Assembly: GCA_018676855.1 (NCBI GenBank) | Contig: JABHDY010000003.1 | Span: 380,359 to 444,358, forward strand | Source: Candidatus Woesearchaeota archaeon | GTDB lineage: Archaea > Nanobdellota > Nanobdellia > Woesearchaeales > GW2011-AR9 | Reading direction: 5' to 3' | Length of the DNA: 64,000 bases | Part shown: piece by piece, positions 31,080 through 39,464 of the stretch | Layout of the letters: each line of letters begins with the position of its first letter | How positions within the stretch are numbered: position 1 is the first letter of the stretch | Notes under the pieces: generated by a model | The model's input: only the letters and a program-made list of their open reading frames with translations | What the model was told of the DNA's origin: nothing | Databases searched by the model: none | Translations under genes and position numbers: made by a program

Positions 31080-31439
31080 TTATACAACAAGAAATTCTAT
31101 TCCTTTATACATAACTCGTGCGTTAACTGCAACTTTGTCCAATATTTCTTTAGGAGCACGAGGAATATTTTCTCCAATTCCAGAAAAACCACGATAATAT
31201 ACTCGACCAGAAAGAGTAACAACATTAATTGAATCGGAAGAATCGTTAAGAACTTCACCAATAACATTCAACAAATCATCAACACTATCGCCAAGGGCGC
31301 CTCTACCGCTTATTTTTTTTGCTGTATATGCGCCTTCAAACACTTTACCATCATACGCTAAACTAATATTCAACTGATTGTTAGATTCATTTTTGTCCAT
31401 GAAAATGAAAGAGAGATATGTATATATAAATATTATCAA
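31080..31439 (-). CDS. Hypothetical protein
   Basis: ORF with start probably at MDKNESNNQ; no family recognised. Confidence 0.45.
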   Translation of the reverse strand: MIIFIYTYLSFIFMDKNESNNQLNISLAYDGKVFEGAYTAKKISGRGALGDSVDDLLNVIGEVLNDSSDSINVVTLSGRVYYRGFSGIGENIPRAPKEILDKVAVNARVMYKGIEFLVV

Positions 31440-31900
31440 AACGAACCAATCAAATACTTAGCAATTAACAAGATCAATAAAATCAAAATAATATTTTCAA
31501 CCAAGCCACCTACTTTGATAGGCCCGCGCACTTTCCACTTTGAAAATGGATAAAGTGGAGATACGCCCATCGGCGTAATAACATCGCCAATAAGGTGTGC
31601 AAGATATCCAGCAAATAATGCAAATGCATAATACACGCCAAAAAACGTGTACATAATCCAGAAAATAATTGCATAGAATATAATGGAATGAAACAATCCT
31701 CTATGCGTTGAAAAGAACGCAATTATCTTACCAACGAAACCTGCCCATTGGTTAACCTTACTCCATTTTGTATCTATGTCAGGAATAACACTTCCCACCA
31801 ATACTAATAGAAAAAATAGTATTTCGTTTCCACCAGGAAAAACATTTCTAGTTACAAAATACATTACCACGCCAAAAAGTATATGAGTATGAAATAGCAT
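31436..31900 (-). CDS. YdjM/DUF457-like membrane-bound metal-dependent hydrolase
   Basis: HTHILFGVVMYF, GSVIPDIDTKWSKVN, HRGLFHSIIFY, GYLAHLIGDVITPMGVSPLYPF. Confidence 0.88.
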   Translation of the reverse strand: MLFHTHILFGVVMYFVTRNVFPGGNEILFFLLVLVGSVIPDIDTKWSKVNQWAGFVGKIIAFFSTHRGLFHSIIFYAIIFWIMYTFFGVYYAFALFAGYLAHLIGDVITPMGVSPLYPFSKWKVRGPIKVGGLVENIILILLILLIAKYLIGSF

Positions 31901-31931
31901 TTAAAGAAGAACATAAAAAATCTATTTAAAC

Positions 31932-32906
31932 TTACTCTTTTTCAAGTTTTGCCAATTCTTCTTCAGCACTTGCCTTTTCAACTATCTGTGCATGAAATTC
32001 TAACCGTGCAAACATTTCGTTTTTCTGAACACGGCCGAGAAGTTTAAACTGTTCGCCAAGAAGTTCAGTTTTTACATCTTCAAACGATGCAGCATTATCT
32101 TTATATTCAACAATTTGTTCGTCATTCTTTTCTAACAAATGATTAGTTTGATTTTTCCAAAAGACAACACGAATATTTCCTGAACCGTCATCGATAACTG
32201 CATTCATAACGTACGAAAATGAAGGTTCAACCTTTCCATGAGTAGCACATTGATCTTCCATAACACGTTTGTTACATTGTGGACATACAGTAAAAAAACG
32301 TGGATCAAATACTTGGACAACCGTTCCCATAATTTCTGTATTATCTTCGCCGCCCTCAAGATCTTTAATTGATTTACGTTCATACGACGTTGTTTTTCGT
32401 ACAGATTCAACAGTTTCTCCCTCAGGATTGATTTCAACGGATGCCCTATCACCCATATGAATCTCTTTATTACCATTATTTTCTTTTACATACGCATCTT
32501 TAATAACAAGAACATCATCTTCTTTAACATCTTTAATTTCGTTAACTTTATCATTCCAGAAAACTATACGAAGTGTTCCCGTTTCATCTCCCAAAACAAT
32601 TGATTGAACTTTACCCGTACTTTCTCCCTTAGAAAATTCGCGCATTTCAAACAGCCTAGTAACTTTGCCCACAGTAGAAACGTTACGCATACCCGCATAA
32701 ATCTCTTTAATTTTAAGTTTTGCGTCGCTTGGTGGAACTAATGATATTCCTAATTCATTCGCAATAATATGTGCTGCACCTTCCTCACTTATTAACCCAG
32801 AAAGTTCATTAATCTTCGCTTTGATACGACCGTCAAACTCTGTATCAGTAATCTTACCAGTCGCAATAATTTTTTCTTTTAATTCAGATAAAGGAATCTT
32901 GTACAT
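31932..32906 (-). CDS. Replication protein A / OB-fold ssDNA-binding protein with zinc finger
   Basis: VSTVGKVTRLFEMREFSKG...GKVQSIVLGDETGTLRIVFWND; CPQCNKRVMEDQCATHG. Confidence 0.9.
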   Translation of the reverse strand: MYKIPLSELKEKIIATGKITDTEFDGRIKAKINELSGLISEEGAAHIIANELGISLVPPSDAKLKIKEIYAGMRNVSTVGKVTRLFEMREFSKGESTGKVQSIVLGDETGTLRIVFWNDKVNEIKDVKEDDVLVIKDAYVKENNGNKEIHMGDRASVEINPEGETVESVRKTTSYERKSIKDLEGGEDNTEIMGTVVQVFDPRFFTVCPQCNKRVMEDQCATHGKVEPSFSYVMNAVIDDGSGNIRVVFWKNQTNHLLEKNDEQIVEYKDNAASFEDVKTELLGEQFKLLGRVQKNEMFARLEFHAQIVEKASAEEELAKLEKE

Positions 32907-32978
32907 TATACACCACCCACCCTAACAATAGACAAAAATATGTTTATAAGGATTTATATCGTAGAGGATATAGGTGTT

Positions 32979-35138
32979 TTATCTATCTGCATATTCTTCT
33001 CGAATACGTCGCATATCTTCAAGTTTTATGCCACCATCATCATACACTTTTTCTAATAACGTAATGGTTTGATATGCATATTTGTTGTTTGAAAATAAAT
33101 CGTCCCAACTATACTCTTCATTAGCTGCATATTCAACAAGAGAAGCGTAATGTTCGTATTGGTCTGAACAAGCATATGCTCGAGGACAACTATATTGTGG
33201 TGTTGAAGGTGTAGGAATATCTTTTTCATTTGAATATTGGCTACCTTTCCAAACAGTATATCCATGAGGATCTACAGTAGTTGTAGTATACATTCCGTAT
33301 TCTATTGTCCTATACCAATCTTGCCAAAAAATAGGTTGTACTTCTAATACTGTATCAATTTCCTGAGCTCGAAGGAAACGTTCATTTTCTATAAGGAACG
33401 GAGCTTCTTCAAGAAGGTCAGAGATTGTTCTCTCAATAGGTTTGCCAGAAACAACACGTTCAGGTTCTCTTTCTAAACCATATTCCTTTCTTAATTCTAA
33501 AAGTAATCGTCTTTTTTCCTGTTCTAATTCTTCTCTTTCTTTGGCATATTCATATTCTAGTTCAAAATTTAGTGTATGGCCAGATTCATGTTCAAGAACG
33601 TATCCATCAAGGTATGAAGGGTTAACCCATATATCGCCCATCACATTAGCGCAACCAATAACTAAACCTGAAGAACTACCACATTCTATTTGAATACCAT
33701 CCCATTTTCTTAAATTAATGGAGGTTATACTTTCTCGCAGTTTAACTGGTAAGTCTTCTAATTTTCGTTCTAAATCAATTACGCTTTGAATTGAAAGGTC
33801 TGCACTTGTAACAGGTATCCCATACTTTCGTTGTATGCGGTCAACTACTTTCTGAGTTGCAAATATTTGTGACACTTCAAAATTCATATCATAAACGCAT
33901 GTTAAACATTCGGTTTTTGATGAATCTACAGATTGTGGAACAACTGCCCACCCTTGATCTTTCACAAAAAGTACTTTGTAATCGCTTATTATGTCATCGC
34001 CTGATGAACCAGAAAAATGAAGAACGAAAGATTCTGGTGGTGAAACGGGTATTGGACCGTCAACGCCAATAGTTTTTCTAAAATTATTATACAAAATTTT
34101 TTGACTATATTCTTCTGAACTCATTGAAACACTAGCAAAACCGTAAACTTCATCAAATTCCATTAATAAACGAGGAATTAATCCTTCATCTTCCCTTGTC
34201 TTATACTGCATTTCGCCATTTGCAATTAGTGCTACAACTCCTGATGGCAAAATTATTCCAAGGCTTTCTAGATTAACATCTATATCAACAAAATCTCCCT
34301 CTCTTGGAACGGTTGAACGTGCAACAATATCAGTTTCACCAATAGCAACATAATTATCGTCATCATGCGGTTTATCATCATTGTACACAAACGTTTTTAT
34401 TTTTGTGTTAATATTAATGCCTTTTTTTGTTATTAAAAAAGGACTATTCTCATCGACAAAAACACGACCATCAGAGTCTATTCCTAATCTTCCTTCAAAC
34501 ATCTGAATACCGTTAACTATAAGATTTCCTTTCGTATCAACTGTCTTAATAAAAAGAGCGTCGCCAGTTTTTCGTGTATCAATTGTACGTACTTTATCAG
34601 TTCCAACGGGTATGGAAATGTCTACTTCAATTCCTTTATCAGTTACTGTATATTTTGAATAATCTGGATAATTTGAAAGAGTGGCAGACGTTTTTGTCTC
34701 TGGATGAGAAAAGCCAGTTTGTGTAAAAATTATTCCTCTTTCAAGACCAGAATCAACGTATAAACTATTACCAAGAAATCTTTTATCTTCAAAATACTTA
34801 TCAGCATCAATTAAATCATGATCTGGAACTAATTTGTAATTTACCAAATTATAATCAAGCTCTTTAAATTTACTATCTGGCAAATTTTCATAAAGTCCTT
34901 TATTAGCATAAATGTCTGTTCGTGAAAAATCAACATATTGCCAATCAACATAGGCCCAGTTCCATTCTGACGGAGAAACTGTTGTATAGAAATCTACCGA
35001 GGCATACGAATCTACATTTAATGGATTAAAATCTTCTCCCGTAAAAACGCTTTGTTCTGGATCAGGCAATGTTAATTCCGCAACAACAAGACTACTTAAA
35101 ACTAATAATATTACAAAAAAAATATATTTACTTTTCAT
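32979..35138 (-). CDS. Secreted beta-rich protein with C-terminal zincin-like metallopeptidase motif
   Basis: Signal peptide MKSKYIFFVILLVLSSLVVAE; VLEHESGHTLNFE (HExxH). Confidence 0.6.
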   Translation of the reverse strand: MKSKYIFFVILLVLSSLVVAELTLPDPEQSVFTGEDFNPLNVDSYASVDFYTTVSPSEWNWAYVDWQYVDFSRTDIYANKGLYENLPDSKFKELDYNLVNYKLVPDHDLIDADKYFEDKRFLGNSLYVDSGLERGIIFTQTGFSHPETKTSATLSNYPDYSKYTVTDKGIEVDISIPVGTDKVRTIDTRKTGDALFIKTVDTKGNLIVNGIQMFEGRLGIDSDGRVFVDENSPFLITKKGININTKIKTFVYNDDKPHDDDNYVAIGETDIVARSTVPREGDFVDIDVNLESLGIILPSGVVALIANGEMQYKTREDEGLIPRLLMEFDEVYGFASVSMSSEEYSQKILYNNFRKTIGVDGPIPVSPPESFVLHFSGSSGDDIISDYKVLFVKDQGWAVVPQSVDSSKTECLTCVYDMNFEVSQIFATQKVVDRIQRKYGIPVTSADLSIQSVIDLERKLEDLPVKLRESITSINLRKWDGIQIECGSSSGLVIGCANVMGDIWVNPSYLDGYVLEHESGHTLNFELEYEYAKEREELEQEKRRLLLELRKEYGLEREPERVVSGKPIERTISDLLEEAPFLIENERFLRAQEIDTVLEVQPIFWQDWYRTIEYGMYTTTTVDPHGYTVWKGSQYSNEKDIPTPSTPQYSCPRAYACSDQYEHYASLVEYAANEEYSWDDLFSNNKYAYQTITLLEKVYDDGGIKLEDMRRIREEYADR

Positions 35139-35721
35139 TCTTTCTTTTTATTACTATAACAATAACCAGTATTACGATTAATAACACAACCACAATAAGT
35201 ATTGGCCATAATATTGTACGTATTATTTCGCCATCATCTTGTTGTATACCGCCTACGGTCGTGACATCTTCTGCTTCATCTTCCACTACAGATGTAGGAA
35301 CGTCTTTACTGAACCGAGTAACATCGATAGTTTCTAATAACTTTAAATCAGGATTGTACAAGTTAATCTCTTGCGCATTTTCATAATACGGAACAAAAAT
35401 GGTTAAATCCGTTTCATTCAATATAATCTGTCCACCCCGATCAATCTCTCCTTCTTCATTAACGCCGTCCCAAAAGATTTCTAACGGAACAGTAAAGAAA
35501 TTAATGGAAAGAATCTCGTTGTCAAAAGACACAATTTCTGCTGCATACAGATCTCTATCAACAATCTCTTCTTCAGCAGGAACAATAGTAATACTTTCCA
35601 TTACCAAATCGCCAAAAGAATAATGTAGATCAATTTTGTACTGTTTCTCTACTTCTCCTACTGCCAGAGGTACAAGTAATAAAAGTAAAAGTAACATAAT
35701 TTTAAATTTCATTGGTATCAC
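35128..35721 (-). CDS. Secreted protein with C-terminal TM anchor
   Basis: N-terminal signal MKFKIMLLLLLLLVPLAVG; C-terminal ILWPILIVVVLLIVILVIVIVIKRK. Confidence 0.6.
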   Translation of the reverse strand: MIPMKFKIMLLLLLLLVPLAVGEVEKQYKIDLHYSFGDLVMESITIVPAEEEIVDRDLYAAEIVSFDNEILSINFFTVPLEIFWDGVNEEGEIDRGGQIILNETDLTIFVPYYENAQEINLYNPDLKLLETIDVTRFSKDVPTSVVEDEAEDVTTVGGIQQDDGEIIRTILWPILIVVVLLIVILVIVIVIKRKNEK

Positions 35722-36484
35722 CTTCTTGTAATGGATATTTGTTAAGAAACTGTAACGTTACAATTTCGTTAGAATCGTCATTAATTATTTCAAAAAGGAC
35801 AGTTTCATTATCAACTTTATACATACCAACCCTAAGATCTCTTTCTAATGACCAGTTTAAAAGACAACTTAAGCATATTGAATCGGGAAATGTTACTTGT
35901 TCTTCCATAAACAATTCTGTTAATTCGTGCATGACTTTTAAATCTGTAGAGACATCACTTTCAAATAATGCTAGTTCCTTTCCAATAGTTCCCTTACTAA
36001 AGTACAACGGTAATTTTACAAAGAATCGAACTTTTCCTTTCTGTAAATCAACATCTGTTTCTATATCTTCCATGTCTATCTCATAGCCCTGTTCAGTAAA
36101 TGTGTTAAAATTTTGTAAACAAAAGAAAAGCATATCATCCATATATTTGCCAAGTTCTTTATTGACAGTTTCCTCGTCTGGAACAAGATCTTGTTCTTCA
36201 TAAAAGTAATATGGTAATGTAAATAATGGATCAAACGGTGTTGGAACGTCATAATATCCGCCATGATTTCCTATATAGATAACTGCCTCTTTACCAGTTT
36301 TAGCAATACAATTTTCTACATAACTTTGGATATTGTCACCCAATTGAATACCAGAAAGAGTCACTAACTCTTGTTCTTCAACATTTTCACTTACAACATC
36401 TTGAAAATATATGAATAGGGCCGCTGCTACCAAAATTAATATTCCAACAACCATAAAGATAGTTATTTGACCTCTTTTATTCAT
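35702..36484 (-). CDS. Prepilin-like membrane protein (cassette copy A)
   Basis: MNKRGQITIFMVVGILILVAAALFIYF; paralogous to 51838-52878 (NYVQSCL/SYVENCI, GHQGGYYNPP/GNHGGYYDVP); ATG at 36484 preferred over TTG at 36505. Confidence 0.7.
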   Translation of the reverse strand: MNKRGQITIFMVVGILILVAAALFIYFQDVVSENVEEQELVTLSGIQLGDNIQSYVENCIAKTGKEAVIYIGNHGGYYDVPTPFDPLFTLPYYFYEEQDLVPDEETVNKELGKYMDDMLFFCLQNFNTFTEQGYEIDMEDIETDVDLQKGKVRFFVKLPLYFSKGTIGKELALFESDVSTDLKVMHELTELFMEEQVTFPDSICLSCLLNWSLERDLRVGMYKVDNETVLFEIINDDSNEIVTLQFLNKYPLQEGDTNEI

Positions 36485-36561
36485 AAAAAGAATGATTGAT
36501 TTCAACTATTTAAGTGTTTTGTGACGTCAAGAATGTCAGATTCCTTATTATTAAACGTTGT
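36434..36561. repeat. 128-bp direct repeat, copy A
   Basis: 127/128 identical to 52828-52955 (single c/t difference at 36452/52846). Confidence 0.95.
36502..36561 (-). pseudogene. Orphan 3' fragment (TTFNNKESDILDVTKHLNS*) of the gene at 52896-54077
   Basis: DNA identical to 52896-52955, but no open upstream gene here. Confidence 0.8.
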
Positions 36562-36596
36562 ATTATATTATGTAATTTAAATTTCTTGAGAATTCC

Positions 36597-39014
36597 TTAA
36601 GCTACACTCTCTTCAACAGAAGTTATTCCTAAATTTCGCATAGCATATCCAATAATGGCTGGAGCTGGCATTATATTGGTTGCTCTTTCTTGTCTGCAAT
36701 TAAGTCTATCATAAGCACCCTTTACTTCCGTTTCTAATCTATTTAAATAACTAACACCAAAATTATCAAAACCGAAATCAAATGCAATAATCTTACCACT
36801 ATCATCAAAATATGCTGGTTTATGTTGACCTTCAAATCGTTCTTTAATCTTTTCAGGAATCTGTTCATCTAAAACACCAACATTACAAAATATCATTGTT
36901 GGTTGTTTAACATTTCCATTATATGGCCTAACAGTAGCAATAACTTCTCTTTCCCCACGAATTGCTAATTCCATTTCAGCAGTATTCCACAATTCAAAAG
37001 TATATGGATTCTTTTGTGAATGACCAATAGACACATGTTTGTAAACTTCAACTGCTCTTTTAAATTCAGATGATTCTCTTAATCTTTGAAGATCATCTTC
37101 TGTTTTTCCAACAGGTGAATAATCTTCATCAACAAAACCATTAGCATCATTCATTGCTATAACTTGATTCAAATACCCTTGATGAGCATCAGGATATCTT
37201 GCAGTGGAATTTCTATTGTTATTTGTTACTAAGTTGTATGTTCCATCAACTATTAACATAACTGGTTGTTTATCAACAATTCCCGTTCTATGGCCCTTAA
37301 ACAATCTACTGTTCATAACTTCTTTATCACTATGACTTTCAGTTGAACCAATTTTCACACCAATAATTGTATCAATTCCAGCCTCCAAGAATTCCTCAAC
37401 AAGAGGAGACACAGGCAAATAACCATAACTTAAGTTTGGAACTACCACAACTTCTTTACCTAATTCGTCAGCCATTTCTTTAACAGTAAGAATATAATCT
37501 CTCAACAACATTGTTTCATATGCAACACAATCAATTTCAAATCTATCTCGATCACTAAACGGATTAATACATCCAAAGTCATTTTGCTCAAAAATTTTTA
37601 AATAATCTATAAACGTGAAATGGTTTTTAATATGCTTGCGTAATTTTTCATGTTCAATAACTTTTCTAAATCTTGTGTATTCTAGATTTCTGTGAAGTGT
37701 ATTTGTAAAATCAAAATTTCCTGTACCAAATGAATCAATTGTCTTAATCCATGATGTAAGAGTTCCTTGTCTGTCGGTTGATGAAGAAAGCTCAGAGACC
37801 AAATATTCTGTTGGTTCAATACCCATGCTTTTCAAATCTCTTAAATTAGAAGTTAAATCTTCAAAAAGTAATTCACCATCCTCAACTTTAGTTAATATTT
37901 TGTCTAAACCATGTCCATAAACTTCTGGAAGTGTTCTTAAAGCAAGTCCTGGTTCTTTTCTGGCTACACTTTTCAATTGGTCAATTACATTACAATATCC
38001 TGACTCTCTTAACCTTTCCAGGGATTTAACATACACAGAGAGTCCATCCTTTGGAGGATCTAATACAGCCTCTCTCACTAATGGAAATAATAGCTCATCA
38101 TCTAAAGAATTTGTAATTGAAGAAAACTTATACAACACTTCGTCTCGTTTTTTTAACATATCTTTTATTTCGGAATCAGAAACAACATCTCGTAGAGGGG
38201 CAACAATGAAGTAAGTTCTTTCCAACTCCCTTAATAAACCATCTTTATTATACCAAGATCGATTACTCACACTTTGATCAAACAATACATCTCTATAAGA
38301 ATTAAAATCTGATTTGATGTCACAAGCAATTTCTTGCTTAACACCAATTGCTTTACAAATCCTTTCTAATGTTTCACCTTTTCTTTGTGGGTCAGGCAAT
38401 CTTGCTAAAAAACGATCAGTTGGCGTAAAATTACATGATTCAATAGAAAAAGAATTCTCTCCGAAATTGTGCATCAGTCCGACAAGAACACGTAAAGATT
38501 TTAAACCGAGTTTTAATCTATTCTCGTCACATTTATTTCTTTCAAGATAACTTAACCTAAAATTTAGAGACGAAAGTTCTATTTCTTGCCATCCTGAAAT
38601 ATACTCACCTTGCCATTTGCTAAAATCTGGTTGTTGGAGTTCTTTTTTATGCTCAAATACATCCCTCATATTCTCCATTGCTGAAAGAACTTCCTCCAAA
38701 TCAGTAACGTCGTAACCATCTCTTTCTAATTGCCCAAATAATTCTCTTCTTGGTCTTGAGTCAAATAAACTTAAAACTTCTTTAGCACATAAAATACCAT
38801 AATTTTTAATCATTATATCAGGAATAAAATGAAGTTGGTGATATGGGTGTAATGATGCAACATTAAGCAAATCTTCTTTTTGGTTTGATGGACAAGTTCC
38901 AGTTATTTTACTATTAATCTTATGTATAGTATCGCTAACTCTAACACGTGACATTTCGCGCCAAAATTCTTTCAAATCATCATAAAAATAAAGATTCACT
39001 TCATCTGATTTCAT
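36597..39014 (-). CDS. 805-aa orphan protein; possible phosphoribosyltransferase-like segment
   Basis: Long clean ORF; EVVVVPNLSYGYLPVSPLV...PVMLIVDGTYN is weakly PRTase-like. Confidence 0.6.
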   Translation of the reverse strand: MKSDEVNLYFYDDLKEFWREMSRVRVSDTIHKINSKITGTCPSNQKEDLLNVASLHPYHQLHFIPDIMIKNYGILCAKEVLSLFDSRPRRELFGQLERDGYDVTDLEEVLSAMENMRDVFEHKKELQQPDFSKWQGEYISGWQEIELSSLNFRLSYLERNKCDENRLKLGLKSLRVLVGLMHNFGENSFSIESCNFTPTDRFLARLPDPQRKGETLERICKAIGVKQEIACDIKSDFNSYRDVLFDQSVSNRSWYNKDGLLRELERTYFIVAPLRDVVSDSEIKDMLKKRDEVLYKFSSITNSLDDELLFPLVREAVLDPPKDGLSVYVKSLERLRESGYCNVIDQLKSVARKEPGLALRTLPEVYGHGLDKILTKVEDGELLFEDLTSNLRDLKSMGIEPTEYLVSELSSSTDRQGTLTSWIKTIDSFGTGNFDFTNTLHRNLEYTRFRKVIEHEKLRKHIKNHFTFIDYLKIFEQNDFGCINPFSDRDRFEIDCVAYETMLLRDYILTVKEMADELGKEVVVVPNLSYGYLPVSPLVEEFLEAGIDTIIGVKIGSTESHSDKEVMNSRLFKGHRTGIVDKQPVMLIVDGTYNLVTNNNRNSTARYPDAHQGYLNQVIAMNDANGFVDEDYSPVGKTEDDLQRLRESSEFKRAVEVYKHVSIGHSQKNPYTFELWNTAEMELAIRGEREVIATVRPYNGNVKQPTMIFCNVGVLDEQIPEKIKERFEGQHKPAYFDDSGKIIAFDFGFDNFGVSYLNRLETEVKGAYDRLNCRQERATNIMPAPAIIGYAMRNLGITSVEESVA

Positions 39015-39175
39015 TGTACTTCCTCTTGGAGTAATTTATTCGCAGCTAATTCAAAAAAGTGAGATTTATTCCTAAAAGTCTTCGATCTAAGTGAATCTTG
39101 TATTCTTTCTAATGTGTCTTCACCTATCGTAATACTTACTCGATGTCGCATAATATAAGATAAAGTATTACTCAT
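39011..39175 (-). CDS. Ribbon-helix-helix (CopG/Arc-like) small protein (absent from ORF track)
   Basis: MSNTLSYIMRHRVSITIGEDTLERIQDSLRSKTFRNKSHFFELAANKLLQEEVQ; stop overlaps the start of 36597-39014. Confidence 0.75.
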   Translation of the reverse strand: MSNTLSYIMRHRVSITIGEDTLERIQDSLRSKTFRNKSHFFELAANKLLQEEVQ

Positions 39176-39464
39176 TTATAAATATTTCTGAACAAGTGTT
39201 ACTATTTAGTGACTACTTGCCCGAGACCGCAGAATTTGTACGCAAGAAGCGTTCGTTCGCTTTTCATTAGGCAAATATTTTGCGAAATCATTTTCCCAAA
39301 TTTTGGCTCAACTCTCAAGAGCAACTCATTGCTCCTATTTGGAGCAGGTTAATACTAGAATAGAGGAAGAGATATATAAAAGCATCCTTTGTTTTGTAAG
39401 AAATTGCGCTAAGTTTCATATGGAAATACTTATTAAGATTCAAATATTACTTGTACTCATAAAG

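Noticed and set aside
35069-35623. Ser/Thr-rich plus-strand ORFs opposite 35128-35721
   Set aside because: Antisense to a gene with signal peptide and TM; biased composition is typical of shadow ORFs.
36485-36505. ORF-track start of the pilin-like genes (MKSIILF..., 36505 and 52899)
   Set aside because: The codon is TTG; the ATG 21 nt downstream (36484, 52878) puts the prepilin motif at the N-terminus and removes the apparent overlap with the upstream gene.
39330-39346. Hairpin TGCTCC-TATTT-GGAGCA upstream of the 39465 lipoprotein gene
   Set aside because: Short single hairpin; could be UTR structure but no further support. It also argues against the ORF-track start at 39303.
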